A DNA stretch of 32,376 bases from Lachnospiraceae bacterium (GCA_022781985.1 JALESH010000003.1:1-32376), one strand, 5' to 3'. Shown: positions 1 through 9,053, numbered from the stretch's first letter. Made by a program: numbers and translations. Notes: generated by a model not told the origin, from the sequence alone.

Positions 1-249
1 GGAGCGGATCACATCCCATAAAGCAATCCCATGACTCAGCAGCAGGGCGGTCTTTTCTTCTATGGTATCCGGCACCGCCTCCCCTGTCACTCCGGCCATC
101 ACCTTCCAGAAGCGATTTTGGGGATGGCCGTAATAAAAGGCGTTTTCCCAGGATTTCACGGAGGGAAAGGTGCCCAGTATCAATATGCGGGAAGCCCTGT
201 CACAGACAGGAGCAAAGGTGTGCTCCACCGGCGCACAATAGGTTTCCAT
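1..249 (-). CDS. DNA-deoxyinosine glycosylase (uracil-DNA glycosylase superfamily), partial
   Basis: N-terminal 83 codons of a gene cut by the left edge of the window. The protein begins METYCAPVEH and contains LILGTFPSVKS (about residues 23-33), then YYGHPQNRFWKV (39-50) and HGIALWDVI (73-81). This block is typical of the mismatch/deoxyinosine-type members of the uracil-DNA glycosylase superfamily, which remove deaminated bases for base-excision repair in the cytoplasm. The GTFPS segment and the GHPQNRFW segment form the family's active-site and base-binding region. The ATG at 247-249 is preceded by a GGAAAAGGG ribosome site and lies only 18 nt after the nifU stop, so it is probably the third gene of the nifS-nifU transcript. 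Family membership is recognised from sequence memory; the substrate (inosine versus uracil) is inferred. Confidence 0.8.
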   Translation of the reverse strand, partial: METYCAPVEHTFAPVCDRASRILILGTFPSVKSWENAFYYGHPQNRFWKVMAGVTGEAVPDTIEEKTALLLSHGIALWDVIRS

Positions 250-267
250 CTGATCATTACCCTTTTC

Positions 268-708
268 CTAGTATTCCTCTTCCTGTTCCTCATCCTCATG
301 AATATCCGACTTGGGCTTTTCCAGCCCCTCTATGCTGATGCCCTTCTTCTGGGCATAATCCCAGAGCGCCGCATGGATGGCCTCCTCTGCCAGCAGGGAG
401 CAGTGCACCTTTACCGGCGGCAGTCCGTCCAAGGCCTCCATCACCGCCTTGTTTGTCACCTGCATTGCCTCCTGAATGGTCTTTCCTATCACCAGCTCCG
501 TAGCCATGCTGCTGGTTGCCACTGCAGCGCCGCAGCCGAAGGTCTTGAATTTACAGTCCCTTATGACACCGTCCTCATCAATATCCAGATACATACGCAT
601 GATATCGCCGCATTTGGCATTGCCCACGGTGCCTACCCCGCTGGCATCCTCTATCTCTCCCACATTTCTCGGATTCTGAAAATGATCCATTACTTTTTCT
701 GTATACAT
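268..708 (-). CDS. nifU: NifU/IscU-type Fe-S cluster assembly scaffold
   Basis: 146-residue IscU-fold scaffold on which an Fe-S cluster is assembled from sulfur delivered by the cysteine desulfurase encoded just upstream. The ligand residues are all visible: Cys33 and Asp35 in GNAKCGD, Cys59 in FGCGA and Cys103 in KVHCS, followed by a LAEEAI helix. Length matches single-domain NifU proteins of Clostridia; the C-terminal NFU domain of nitrogen-fixing NifU is absent. The last ten or so residues form an acidic tail (EDEEQEEEY). The start ATG follows nifS by 31 nt, so the pair is co-transcribed. In Clostridia this pair acts as the housekeeping ISC-like system rather than a nitrogenase system. Confidence 0.95.
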   Translation of the reverse strand: MYTEKVMDHFQNPRNVGEIEDASGVGTVGNAKCGDIMRMYLDIDEDGVIRDCKFKTFGCGAAVATSSMATELVIGKTIQEAMQVTNKAVMEALDGLPPVKVHCSLLAEEAIHAALWDYAQKKGISIEGLEKPKSDIHEDEEQEEEY

Positions 709-739
709 AATTTTTCCTCCTGCTTCATCTACTCATGAT

Positions 740-1930
740 CTATATGCCTCTTCCCTGCTCCCTGACAAAATCCTCATACAGCGGAGACATGGATCTCAGC
801 TTCTCTACGATCTCCTTTACCGACTCTGCTGTTTTCTCCATTTCTTCCAAGGTATTCTCCTCGCTTACCGTAAGCCTCAGGGAGCCGTGGGCTATCTCAT
901 GAGGCAGGCCGATCGCCAGAAGCACATGGGAGGGATCCAGCGAGCCCGAGGTGCAGGCAGAGCCGCTTGAGGCGCAGATTCCCTTCATATCCAGCATGAT
1001 CAGCAGAGACTCTCCCTCTATGAACCGGAAACTGAAATTCACGTTGTTGGAAAGCCTTTTTTCCCGGTCACCGTTCAGCCTGCAATAGGGAACCTCCTCA
1101 CTGATTCTCCTGATCAGATAATCCCTCAATTCCTTTTCTTTTCTCTCCCTCTCCTCCAGCCGGTCAAAAGCCAGCTGTGCGGCCCTGGCCATGCCTACGA
1201 TACCGGTTACATTCTCCGTACCTGCGCGCCTGCCTCTTTCCTGCTGGCCGCCGTGGATAAAGGATCTGATCCTGATGCCGGTGCGGATATAGAGGAATCC
1301 GATTCCCTTAGGGCCGTTGAACTTATGTCCGCTGGCACTGAGCATGCTGATGTTCATCTCATCCACCCGGATGGGCATATGGGCATATGCCTGAACTGCA
1401 TCCGTGTGAAAAAGCACGCCATGGGCCTTTGCAAGGGCGCCGATTTCCCGGATGGGCTGGATGGTTCCTATTTCATTGTTTGCAAACATCACCGAGATCA
1501 GGATCGTATCCGGACGGATGGCCTTTTCCAGCTCCTCCAGCTTTATGATCCCATTCTCATCCACGCCGATATAGGTGACCTCATATCCCTTTTTTTCCAG
1601 GTACTGACAGGTGTGCAGTACGGCATGGTGCTCTATGGCAGATGTAATGATATGCTTTCCCTTGCAGGCATAGGCCTCAGCTGTAGCAATAAGCGCCCAG
1701 TTATCTGCCTCGGAGCCGCCTCCTGTAAAATAGATCTCGTTGCTTTTTGCTCCCAGCGTGGAGGCAATGAGCTCTCTGGCACTGCTTACTGCCTCCCTGG
1801 CCGATTCACCTGCTGAGTAAATACTGCTGGGATTTCCGTAACTTTCTGTAAAATACGGAAGCATGGCCTCCACTGCCTCAGGGGCTGTCCTTGTGGTAGC
1901 CGCATTATCTAAATATATTAACTCTTTCAT
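740..1930 (-). CDS. nifS: Cysteine desulfurase NifS/IscS
   Basis: 396-residue PLP-dependent class V aminotransferase-fold enzyme that converts cysteine to alanine and passes the sulfur to NifU. Visible hallmarks are LDNAATT at the N-terminus, His102 in SAIEHHAV, Asp177 in FHTDAVQ (pyridine nitrogen), Lys203 in SASGHKFNGPKG (Schiff base) and Cys326 in SSGSACTSGSLDPSHVL, the long flexible persulfide loop of group I desulfurases. Length is normal for the family. It is first in the nifS-nifU-glycosylase unit, with its own consensus promoter 60 to 90 nt upstream and a GGAAAGGA ribosome site. There is no IscR-type regulator gene beside it, so control of this operon is not evident here. Confidence 0.96.
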   Translation of the reverse strand: MKELIYLDNAATTRTAPEAVEAMLPYFTESYGNPSSIYSAGESAREAVSSARELIASTLGAKSNEIYFTGGGSEADNWALIATAEAYACKGKHIITSAIEHHAVLHTCQYLEKKGYEVTYIGVDENGIIKLEELEKAIRPDTILISVMFANNEIGTIQPIREIGALAKAHGVLFHTDAVQAYAHMPIRVDEMNISMLSASGHKFNGPKGIGFLYIRTGIRIRSFIHGGQQERGRRAGTENVTGIVGMARAAQLAFDRLEERERKEKELRDYLIRRISEEVPYCRLNGDREKRLSNNVNFSFRFIEGESLLIMLDMKGICASSGSACTSGSLDPSHVLLAIGLPHEIAHGSLRLTVSEENTLEEMEKTAESVKEIVEKLRSMSPLYEDFVREQGRGI

Positions 1931-1991
1931 TTCTCATTCAGTCCTTTCCTAAACTTAATTCCTAGTAAGCTTCTACGGATTGGGTATTTTC

Positions 1992-2020
1992 ACTATATCA
2001 TGGGGTGTTTGTTCTGTCAA
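1992..2020 (-). promoter_or_regulatory. Sigma-A promoter of nifS operon
   Basis: On the minus strand the sequence reads TTGACA, 17 nt, TATAGT, which is a full -35 consensus, ideal spacing and a one-mismatch -10. Transcription would begin near 1985, leaving a leader of about 55 nt before the nifS ATG. Confidence 0.88.
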
Positions 2021-2086
2021 TAAAGGCACGTGCATATATTTATAAACAAAATTTCTCCAGCCCTTGAAAGGAGCATGGTTATTGAC

Positions 2087-3424
2087 ATGAAAAAGACCCA
2101 CCCCCTTATTATAGGCACTATGATTCTGACGATTACAGGATTTGTCAGCCGTTTCATAGGCTTCTTCTACCGCATCTTCCTCTCCCGTGTATTTGGAGCA
2201 GAAGGAATGGGGCTGTATCAGCTCACCTCTCCGGTACTGGCTCTCACCTTCTCCGTGACTGTATCCGGCATGCAGACCGCCATCTCCAAATTCGTTGCCG
2301 GCGAAGCCTCTAACCGTGATTATAACACCTCTTTCAGAAAGCTGCTAGTAGGCTTTTGTATTGCCATGTCAATCTCTCTGGGATGCACCGCTTATATCTA
2401 TCTTTTTTCGGATATGATCGCCTCCCGGATGCTGTTCGAGCCGAGGACGGCCCCCCTGCTGCGCATCATCTCTCTCTCTATTCCCATGGCCACGGTGCAC
2501 TCCTGTATCAACGGCTACTTCTACGGCATACGCAAAACCTCCGTTCCCTCCCTGACCCAGCTTGCCGAACAGCTGGTTCGGGTAGGCAGTGTCTACCTGA
2601 TTTATCATTTCAGCGCAAAAAAGGGGCTTACACCCACCATAAGCTTTGCAGTGGTAGGGCTCATTATCGGAGAAGCCGCATCCATGGCGGTTTCCCTGGC
2701 TGCCATCTACTGCCGCTTTTGCACCTTGACAAAATCCCGCTCCCTGCTCCCCAGAATAAAACAGCCCCCTTCCGTCTACCTGAGGGATGCCGGACAGCTG
2801 CTTTCCCTGGCCGTGCCCCTCTCCCTCAACCGTACCCTGATCAATTTTCTGCAAAGTATAGAAGCCATCTGCATCCCCCAGTACCTGCAGCGGTATGGCT
2901 ATGACAATGCCAAGGCGTTGAGCGTATACGGAGTGCTGACAGGAATGGCTCTGCCTCTCATTCTTTTCCCCTCAGCCATCACCAACTCCGTTTCTGTCCT
3001 GCTCCTTCCCATCGTGTCAGAGGCTGACTCCAACAATAACCAGGGATCCATCAGAAAAGTAGTGAGAAAATCCATCCGGTACTGTTTCCTCCTGGGCTTC
3101 CTGTGCACCGCAGCCTTCCTGCTGCTGGGGCGTTGGGCGGGAGAACTCCTGTACAACAGCCCCCTGGCTGGCAGCTTCATTATTACTTTGAGCTTTATCT
3201 GCCCCTTTTTATACATAGCCAGTACCCTGAACAGCATTTTGAACGGTCTGGGCAAAACCCTGCAGACCTTCGCCTTCTGTATGGCCAGCCTGCTTCTGAG
3301 GCTGCTGTTCGTCATCCTTGCCATACCCGTTTTCGGCATCCGGGGATATCTCTGGGGGCTGCTGGCAAGCCAGCTTATGCAGACCCTTTTATGTGTATTT
3401 GCTGTCAGAAAATATCTGAAATAG
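2087..3424 (+). CDS. SpoVB-like polysaccharide/lipid flippase (MVF/MATE-like)
   Basis: About 445 residues of almost continuous hydrophobic helices, beginning MKKTHPLIIGTMILTITGF. It belongs to the MOP exporter superfamily (SpoVB/MurJ/RfbX-type), which flips lipid-linked sugars across the membrane; SpoVB acts in spore cortex formation. The segment FIGFFYRIFLSRVFGAEGMGLYQL is the typical N-terminal signature of this group. The frame is open from 2030, but residues before 2087 are not hydrophobic and look unlike the family. The AAAGGAG at 2067-2073 is 13 nt from ATG 2087 and only 1 nt from ATG 2075, so 2087 is chosen by homology. It is shorter than B. subtilis SpoVB (518 aa). A second member of the superfamily lies at 26405-28099. 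Whether it is the sporulation protein or another flippase is inferred. Confidence 0.8.
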   Translation: MKKTHPLIIGTMILTITGFVSRFIGFFYRIFLSRVFGAEGMGLYQLTSPVLALTFSVTVSGMQTAISKFVAGEASNRDYNTSFRKLLVGFCIAMSISLGCTAYIYLFSDMIASRMLFEPRTAPLLRIISLSIPMATVHSCINGYFYGIRKTSVPSLTQLAEQLVRVGSVYLIYHFSAKKGLTPTISFAVVGLIIGEAASMAVSLAAIYCRFCTLTKSRSLLPRIKQPPSVYLRDAGQLLSLAVPLSLNRTLINFLQSIEAICIPQYLQRYGYDNAKALSVYGVLTGMALPLILFPSAITNSVSVLLLPIVSEADSNNNQGSIRKVVRKSIRYCFLLGFLCTAAFLLLGRWAGELLYNSPLAGSFIITLSFICPFLYIASTLNSILNGLGKTLQTFAFCMASLLLRLLFVILAIPVFGIRGYLWGLLASQLMQTLLCVFAVRKYLK

Positions 3425-3428
3425 TCTA

Positions 3429-3457
3429 TTGCACAACCTTTTCGGGTATATTATAAT
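3429..3457 (+). promoter_or_regulatory. Sigma-A promoter of aroF
   Basis: TTGCAC (3429-3434), 17 nt, TATAAT (3452-3457). The predicted start near 3464 gives a leader of about 44 nt, too short for a T-box or other known riboswitch. The -35 begins 5 nt after the stop of the upstream flippase gene. Confidence 0.85.
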
Positions 3458-3507
3458 GGCTATGGTCTAAAACAGCAGGTATAGCTGATACATATGGAGG
3501 TACAAAA

Positions 3508-4536
3508 ATGGCATTCGAATTTATAAAAAAGCTGCCTACACCTGACGAGATCAGGGAGGAATTTCCCCTTCCCCCCGCATTGAGGGAGCTGAAGCAGCAA
3601 AGGGATGCAGAGATCAAAGATGTCATCACCGGCAAAAGCCATAAATTTCTGGTGATCATCGGTCCCTGCTCTGCAGACAATGAGGAGGCAGTCTGCGACT
3701 ACATCAGCCGCCTGGCCAGGGTGAATGAAAAGGTAAAGGATAAGCTGATACTGATCCCCAGGATCTATACCAATAAGCCTCGCACCACGGGAGAAGGCTA
3801 CAAGGGAATCATCCATCAGCCTGACCCGGAGAAAAAGCCGGATTTTCTCGCCGGCCTCATTGCTATGAGGAAAATGCACATTCGTGCCATTGAGGAATCC
3901 GGGCTGACCGCTGCTGATGAGATGCTCTATCCCGAAAACTGGAGATATTTATCGGATATCCTCTCCTATGTTGCCATCGGCGCCCGCTCCGTGGAGGATC
4001 AGCAGCACCGCCTTACCGTCAGCGGCTTCGACGTTCCTGCGGGCATGAAGAATCCTACCAGCGGAGACTTTTCCGTTATGCTGAACTCTGTCTATGCGGC
4101 ACAGCACCCCCACTCCTTTATCTACAGGGGCTGGGAGGTGAACACCACAGGCAATGAGCTGGCCCATACCATACTGAGAGGTGCAGTCAACAAATATGGA
4201 CGCAGTCTCCCCAACTACCATTATGAGGATCTGAATACCCTCATTCAGCTTTATGGAGAAAGAAATCTGCAGAATCCCGCCTGCATCATCGACACCAACC
4301 ACAGCAATTCCAACAAGCAGTATGAGCAGCAGGTACGCATCGCCAAGGAGGTCATGCACAACAGGAAGCTGAATCCTGACATCCGCTGCCTGGTAAAGGG
4401 TCTGATGATCGAAAGCTATATTGAAGGCGGCTGCCAGAAAATCGGAGAAGGTATCTATGGAAAGTCTATTACGGATCCCTGCCTGAGCTGGGAAGCTTCC
4501 GAAAGGCTGATCTATGATCTGGCAGAATATGAATAA
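3508..4536 (+). CDS. aroF: 3-deoxy-7-phosphoheptulonate synthase (DAHP synthase, class I AroFGH type)
   Basis: 342-residue enzyme that condenses phosphoenolpyruvate with erythrose-4-phosphate, the first committed step of the shikimate pathway. Visible conserved blocks are IGPCSAD (residues 51-57), RIYTNKPRTTGEGYKG (around 87-102), ARSVEDQQHR, GFDVPAGMKNPTSGD and DTNHSNSNK, which contribute the PEP, metal and sugar-phosphate sites of AroFGH-type enzymes. Length is close to E. coli AroF/G/H. GGAGG lies 7 nt before the ATG, behind a consensus promoter, and a strong terminator follows, so it is probably a single-gene transcript. Feedback specificity (Phe, Tyr or Trp) cannot be read from the sequence. 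Confidence 0.95.
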   Translation: MAFEFIKKLPTPDEIREEFPLPPALRELKQQRDAEIKDVITGKSHKFLVIIGPCSADNEEAVCDYISRLARVNEKVKDKLILIPRIYTNKPRTTGEGYKGIIHQPDPEKKPDFLAGLIAMRKMHIRAIEESGLTAADEMLYPENWRYLSDILSYVAIGARSVEDQQHRLTVSGFDVPAGMKNPTSGDFSVMLNSVYAAQHPHSFIYRGWEVNTTGNELAHTILRGAVNKYGRSLPNYHYEDLNTLIQLYGERNLQNPACIIDTNHSNSNKQYEQQVRIAKEVMHNRKLNPDIRCLVKGLMIESYIEGGCQKIGEGIYGKSITDPCLSWEASERLIYDLAEYE

Positions 4537-4570
4537 AAGCTTTTATCCAACTCTGGCTTCCTCTTTGAAA

Positions 4571-4617
4571 AACAGGCGGCAGCATGGGAGATCCCCATAC
4601 TGCCGCCTGTTTTTTAT
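4571..4617. terminator. Bidirectional intrinsic terminator between aroF and spoIIM
   Basis: Perfect 12-bp stem (4571-4582 with 4600-4611, core ACAGGCGGCAG/CTGCCGCCTGT) with a further inner CATGGG/CCCCAT helix. It is followed by T6 on the plus strand and by T5 on the minus strand (AAAAA at 4568-4572), so it can stop both converging transcripts. Confidence 0.92.
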
Positions 4618-4627
4618 TAATAAGCTT

Positions 4628-5236
4628 CTAAAATATCTTCAGGAAATTAGACAGCAGCACCGGGTTGACATAACTCTCCAGCACACTGCCTATGAAAATG
4701 ATACCGATGATGACAACCAGCTGGGGAAGCTTCCGCAGCAGGTACTGTTTTCCTCCTCCATAGACCATCTCCCCCGACCTGTGGGGATAGTGAAGAGCGG
4801 TACAAACACGCCAGCACCAGTTCATCAGCATGAGGAAGGCCGGGGCCAGAAGGAGGTATTGAGGAAGGATGCCCGCCAGTACCAGCAGGATTCCCTTCAG
4901 CCCATATCGGATGGAGGCTGCCGAAAGGAAAATTCCGGCCATCGTTCCCATACACAGCGCATATCCCGAAACAGCCAGTATGCCGGCATAAGTAGTGGCC
5001 AGCAGACACAGCATCAGAACCATGCCCAGCCGCTCCTTCAGAACAAACAGCAAAAAAGCATTTCCGTCTATATCCAGATATCTCAGCCGGCTTAAGGAGG
5101 CCGCACTCAGCAGATCTGAACCCTCCAGGAAAAAATCCCCCCAGATATTGACGGCAAATGTTCCTATCAAAAATCCTCCCAGAAAAAGATACAGCCAACT
5201 CACATGCCGGCTGTATGCTCCGCGTATTTTAAGCAT
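4628..5236 (-). CDS. spoIIM: Stage II sporulation protein M
   Basis: 202-residue integral membrane protein matching SpoIIM, part of the SpoIID-SpoIIM-SpoIIP (DMP) complex that remodels septal peptidoglycan during engulfment of the forespore. Hydrophobic segments lie near residues 14-30, 70-90, 92-108, 114-138 and 174-190. GILPQYLLLAPAFLMLM and the C-terminal ESYVNP are typical of the family. An AGGAG site sits 6 nt before the ATG. The gene is 104 nt from the Nudix gene upstream and probably has its own, possibly sporulation-specific, promoter; no convincing sigma-E site could be fixed by eye. It ends at the bidirectional terminator shared with aroF. Confidence 0.9.
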   Translation of the reverse strand: MLKIRGAYSRHVSWLYLFLGGFLIGTFAVNIWGDFFLEGSDLLSAASLSRLRYLDIDGNAFLLFVLKERLGMVLMLCLLATTYAGILAVSGYALCMGTMAGIFLSAASIRYGLKGILLVLAGILPQYLLLAPAFLMLMNWCWRVCTALHYPHRSGEMVYGGGKQYLLRKLPQLVVIIGIIFIGSVLESYVNPVLLSNFLKIF

Positions 5237-5340
5237 CCCGATCTCCTGCCGTTATATGATTTCCCATAACTGTTCAACACCCTCACAGTTACTGATTGAT
5301 ACAATATATGTGCAGAAGCCAGAATACATACTTGTCTGTC

Positions 5341-5895
5341 TTACAGTTCCCGTAAATATTTCTCCTTATAGGCCAGTACTGCGGAAATGGTCTTGGAGTC
5401 CTGGATCCTTCCCTCCAGGATCATCTGTGCCAGCTCCTCCGGGGAATAAGCCTCCACCTTGATGAATTCATCCTCATCCAGATGCTGCTCACTCTTCACC
5501 AGATTCCTTGCCAGATAGATGTCGATCCTCTCATTGCAGAAGGCTACCGTGGTATGGATTGTAAGCAGCAGCTCCAGATCATCGGAGCGATATCCGGTCT
5601 CCTCCTCCAGCTCTCTGGCCGCCGCCAGCCTGGAAGGCTCATCCCCCTCTTCATTCAGACCGCCTGCAGGTATCTCCAGCGTATAGCGGTCAAGTGCATT
5701 GCGGTACTGCCGGACCATCAGCAATTTCCCGTCCTCTCTGACCGGCACTACTGCCGCCGCTCCTCTGTGCCCGATAAAATCCCATTTTACGATATGGCCG
5801 GCAGGAGTCTGTACCGTGTCCTTGTAAAAATCCACAACAGTACCCTTATACACCAGCTCCCGGTCCAGCCTCTGAAATTTCTCTTCCATGTCCAT
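5341..5895 (-). CDS. Nudix hydrolase, ADP-ribose pyrophosphatase type
   Basis: About 184 residues. The Nudix box PAGGLNEEGDEPSRLAAARELEEETGY contains the catalytic REUxEExGU part intact, with one extra residue between the leading Gly and Glu. The preceding VVPVREDGKLLMVRQYR is typical of the NudF/ADPRase branch, which cleaves ADP-ribose to AMP and ribose 5-phosphate. The frame is open from TTG 5922, but ATG 5893-5895 is chosen because AGAGGAG lies 5 nt before it. A second in-frame ATG is two codons on. It follows the aminotransferase gene by 45 nt on the same strand, so the two are probably co-transcribed. Substrate assignment is by family resemblance. Confidence 0.9.
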   Translation of the reverse strand: MDMEEKFQRLDRELVYKGTVVDFYKDTVQTPAGHIVKWDFIGHRGAAAVVPVREDGKLLMVRQYRNALDRYTLEIPAGGLNEEGDEPSRLAAARELEEETGYRSDDLELLLTIHTTVAFCNERIDIYLARNLVKSEQHLDEDEFIKVEAYSPEELAQMILEGRIQDSKTISAVLAYKEKYLREL

Positions 5896-5940
5896 GCATA
5901 CTCCTCTCAAAATCCCAACCAAAGCTTTTATGCCAAAGTA

Positions 5941-7233
5941 TTATGCCTTTTCCTCCAGCAGGGCCTCTGTGCTCACCAGCTTGACGCAGAGCACAAAGAG
6001 ATCCGTAGCAGCAGCCAGCTCCTCCGGGGAAGGCAGGGTGGGGGCAAGACGTATGTTGGTGTCCTGAGGATCCATGCCGTAAGGGAAGGTGGCGCCGGCA
6101 CCCGTCAGTACCACCCCGGCTTCTCTGCATTTGTCCACAATCTTTTTCGCACATCCCTCCATGGCCTCAAAGGAGATAAAATATCCCCCCTTAGGCTCTG
6201 TCCACTGAGCGATGCCTGCTCCTCCAAGCTCCTCCTCCAATACCCTCAGCACTGCCTCAAACTTGGGACGCATGATCTGCGCATGCCTGCGCATATGCCG
6301 GTTCAACCCCTCCAGGTTTTTGAAATATCTGACATGACGCAGCTGATTGAGCTTATCCGGTCCTATGGTCTGAATGGTCAGGCTCTTTCTCATCTCATCC
6401 AGGTTCGCCTTTGAGGCTGCCATTGCAGCAATACCGCCTCCGGGAAAGCTTACCTTAGAGGTTGAGGAAAATTCAAATACCAGATCCGGATTGCCTGCTT
6501 TCTCACATTCACCCACAATATCCAGAAGCTCTGCCTGATCCTCCTCATACAGGTGATGAATCACATAGGCATTATCCCAGAATATTCTGAAATCCTTTGC
6601 TGCCGGCTTTAGGGCCGCAAACCTCTTTACCGTCCGGTCAGAATACGTATATCCCTGGGGATTGGAATACTTCGGCACACACCAGATTCCCTTGATCGAC
6701 TGGTCACTGCTTACCAGCCGTTCCACCGCATCCATGTCAGGCCCCTCCGGTGTCATGGGAACTGTGATCATCTCTATGCCAAAATGCTGTGTAATTGCAA
6801 AATGTCTGTCATATCCCGGCGCCGGACACAAAAACTTTACTTTATCCAACCTGCACCATGGCGTACTGCCCAGGACTCCATGGGTCATACAGCGTGAAAC
6901 TGTATCATACATGATTGTCAGACTTGCGTTCCCGCATACAACCACATTATCAGGCCTCTCCACTCCCATCATATCAGCCATCAGCTTCTTTGCCTCCGGT
7001 ATGCCATCCAAGACGCCATAGTTTCTGCAATCCGTGCCATCCTCCGTCTTATAGTCCGAAGAGGAACTCAGCACATCCATAATATCCATCTGCATATCCA
7101 GCTGGGAGGCTGCCGGCTTTCCCCTGGACATATCCAGTCTGAATCCCTTCTCCCGTGCCTCCTTATATTCCTGCTCCAGCTGTGTGTGAAGCTGCTGCAG
7201 CTCCTCTCTGCTTAAATCTCTGTACGATTTCAT
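5941..7233 (-). CDS. PLP-dependent aminotransferase, aspartate aminotransferase subgroup Ic type
   Basis: 430-residue fold-type I aminotransferase. It starts MKSYRDLSREEL and shows LDMSRGKPAASQLD near residue 35, VCGNASLTIMYD, the NPQGYTY block, DNAYVIHHL (PLP ring contact) and FSSTSKVSFPGGGIA with the Schiff-base Lys, then NIRLAPTLPSPEEL with the substrate-carboxylate Arg. The arrangement matches the subgroup Ic aspartate aminotransferases rather than classical AspC. The frame opens at 7260, but ATG 7231-7233 is preferred because an AGAGGA/GGTGG ribosome site precedes it and it matches the family start. Upstream lie a perfect inverted repeat (7290-7305) and a repeated CAATGATAAT, possible operator sites. 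The true amino donor cannot be read from sequence. Confidence 0.87.
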   Translation of the reverse strand: MKSYRDLSREELQQLHTQLEQEYKEAREKGFRLDMSRGKPAASQLDMQMDIMDVLSSSSDYKTEDGTDCRNYGVLDGIPEAKKLMADMMGVERPDNVVVCGNASLTIMYDTVSRCMTHGVLGSTPWCRLDKVKFLCPAPGYDRHFAITQHFGIEMITVPMTPEGPDMDAVERLVSSDQSIKGIWCVPKYSNPQGYTYSDRTVKRFAALKPAAKDFRIFWDNAYVIHHLYEEDQAELLDIVGECEKAGNPDLVFEFSSTSKVSFPGGGIAAMAASKANLDEMRKSLTIQTIGPDKLNQLRHVRYFKNLEGLNRHMRRHAQIMRPKFEAVLRVLEEELGGAGIAQWTEPKGGYFISFEAMEGCAKKIVDKCREAGVVLTGAGATFPYGMDPQDTNIRLAPTLPSPEELAAATDLFVLCVKLVSTEALLEEKA

Positions 7234-7289
7234 TTTCCACCATCCTCTTAACTTAACCATATTATCATTGTATATCCCATCGCCAAAGA

Positions 7290-7305
7290 ATTATCATTGG
7301 ATAAT
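7290..7305. promoter_or_regulatory. Candidate operator upstream of aminotransferase gene
   Basis: ATTATC-ATTG-GATAAT is a perfect 6-bp inverted repeat with a 4-bp spacer. Part of it, ATTATCATTG, is repeated directly at 7261-7270, 29 bp away (close to three helical turns) and nearer the gene. The cognate regulator is unknown. Confidence 0.4.
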
Positions 7306-7401
7306 CGTATACAATCATACATCTCACCTATTGTACTACATGGTATGCATTTACACAAGATTTTTTTACTTTTTCCCTCTTCCTTTATAAATAAAAGCAC
7401 G

Positions 7402-7441
7402 AAAAAAAAGCAAAGCCTTCATCATTCCATGAAGACTTTGC
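7402..7441 (-). terminator. Intrinsic terminator of rny
   Basis: Minus-strand stem GCAAAG-T-CTTCAT / ATGAAG-G-CTTTGC (7410-7441) with a short loop, followed directly by T8 (7402-7409). It lies about 70 nt after the rny stop. Confidence 0.92.
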
Positions 7442-7508
7442 ACCTTAGACACTGCTTACTTGTTGTACTCTATTTTTCCTTTCTTTGTTTCAAAAATAAA
7501 ACAGATTA

Positions 7509-9053
7509 CTACTTCGCATAATCTATGACACGAGATTCCCTGATCAGATTCACCTTGATCTGGCCCGGGTATTCCAATTCAGCCTCTATCTGCTTTGAAA
7601 TGTTCCTCGCCAGCAATACCATGTCCGCATCAGTAATCTGCTCCGGAACTACCATTACACGAACCTCTCTGCCCGCCTGTATGGCAAAAGATTTGTCAAC
7701 ACCCTTAAAATTATTTGTAATATCTTCTAATTGCTTCAATCTGCTTGTATATGTTTCTAATGTCTCTCTTCTGGCCCCCGGCCTTGCCGCGGATATGGTA
7801 TCTGCAGCCTGAACCAGGCAGGAAATCAGAAACTGAGGTTCCACATCGCCGTGGTGTGATTCCACTGCATTGATGACAGTGGCCGACTCCTTAAACTTCT
7901 TGCAGAGCTCCACGCCCAGCTGAATATGGGAGCCTTCCATCTCATGATCTACAGCCTTACCGATATCATGCAGTAAGCCTGCTCTCTTCGCCAGTCTCAC
8001 ATCCAGTCCCATCTCAGCTGCCAGCAGCCCGGAAAGCTGAGCTACCTCAATGGAATGCTTCAATGCATTCTGGCCATAGCTGAACCTGAATTTCATCTTG
8101 CCCAGCAGCCTTACCAGCTCGGGATGAATGCCGTGTACTCCCACCTCAAGTACGGCAGCTTCTCCCTCCTCCTTGATCATCACTTCTACTTCCCGCTGTG
8201 CCTTCTCTACCATCTCTTCGATTCTAGCCGGATGAATACGACCGTCCACAATCAATTTTTCGAGAGCAATTCTGGCCACTTCCCTTCGGATTGGATCAAA
8301 GCCGGATAAAATGACTGCCTCCGGTGTGTCGTCAATAATCAGATCTACACCGGTCATGGTCTCAAGGGTACGGATATTCCTTCCCTCTCTGCCGATAATC
8401 CTGCCCTTCATCTCATCATTGGGAAGCTGTACCACAGAAATTGTAGTCTCAGATACATGATCCGCTGCACATCTCTGAATAGCAGTAACCACATACTCCT
8501 TCGCTTTCTTGTCAGCCTCTTCCTTGGCTCTGCTCTCCATCTCCTTGATCATGACAGCAGTTTCATGCTTTACTTCATCTTCCACAATCTTTAACAAATA
8601 ATCTTTTGCCTGGTCGGAGGTCAAACCTGAGATTCGCTCCAGTTCCTGTAATCTTTGTTCGTTGAGCTTCGTAACCTCTTCACGGTCTCTGGCCAGCTTC
8701 TCTTCCTTTACGGCCAGACTCGCTTCCTTCTTCTCAATGGCATCCGCTTTCTTGTCGATGTTCTCTTCCTTCTGCTGAACTCTGCGCTCATAACGCTGTG
8801 CTTCTGCCCTCCGCTCTTTGATCTCCTTATCCAATTCATTTTTTGTCCGAATGGATTCTTCCTTGACTTCGAGCAGGGACTCTCGCTTTTTTGTCTCAGC
8901 AGTCTTAAGAGCAGCATCAATAATTTCCCTGGCCTTGTCCTCTGCGTTGCCCAGCTTAGTCTCTACTACCTTTTTACGGTAAGACATAGCTGCTGCAGCT
9001 GATGCAGGCACTGCAATCACCAATGTTACGAATACTGCTATCACAACATCCAT
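7509..9053 (-). CDS. rny: Ribonuclease Y
   Basis: 514-residue membrane-anchored endoribonuclease that starts mRNA decay in Firmicutes. Domain order is an N-terminal transmembrane helix (about residues 2-23), a long charged coiled coil (about 30-185), a KH domain ([16 protein letters not shown]), then an HD domain with the metal motif [12 protein letters not shown] and a distal SHHGD. Length is standard. The frame is open from GTG 9063-9065, but that codon overlaps the AAGGAGG ribosome site, so ATG 9051-9053 is chosen (11 nt spacing). A possible extended -10 (TGG TACAAT, minus strand near 9083-9088) lies just upstream. Location after recA-recX is common in Clostridia. A strong terminator follows. 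Confidence 0.96.
   Translation of the reverse strand: MDVVIAVFVTLVIAVPASAAAAMSYRKKVVETKLGNAEDKAREIIDAALKTAETKKRESLLEVKEESIRTKNELDKEIKERRAEAQRYERRVQQKEENIDKKADAIEKKEASLAVKEEKLARDREEVTKLNEQRLQELERISGLTSDQAKDYLLKIVEDEVKHETAVMIKEMESRAKEEADKKAKEYVVTAIQRCAADHVSETTISVVQLPNDEMKGRIIGREGRNIRTLETMTGVDLIIDDTPEAVILSGFDPIRREVARIALEKLIVDGRIHPARIEEMVEKAQREVEVMIKEEGEAAVLEVGVHGIHPELVRLLGKMKFRFSYGQNALKHSIEVAQLSGLLAAEMGLDVRLAKRAGLLHDIGKAVDHEMEGSHIQLGVELCKKFKESATVINAVESHHGDVEPQFLISCLVQAADTISAARPGARRETLETYTSRLKQLEDITNNFKGVDKSFAIQAGREVRVMVVPEQITDADMVLLARNISKQIEAELEYPGQIKVNLIRESRVIDYAK

Noticed and set aside
31-738. Long plus-strand open frame opposite nifU and the glycosylase
   Set aside because: Antisense shadow of two well-supported minus-strand genes; no family resemblance and no ribosome site.
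3458-3507. T-box or other riboswitch before aroF
   Set aside because: The leader from the predicted start is only about 44 nt and has no stable fold.
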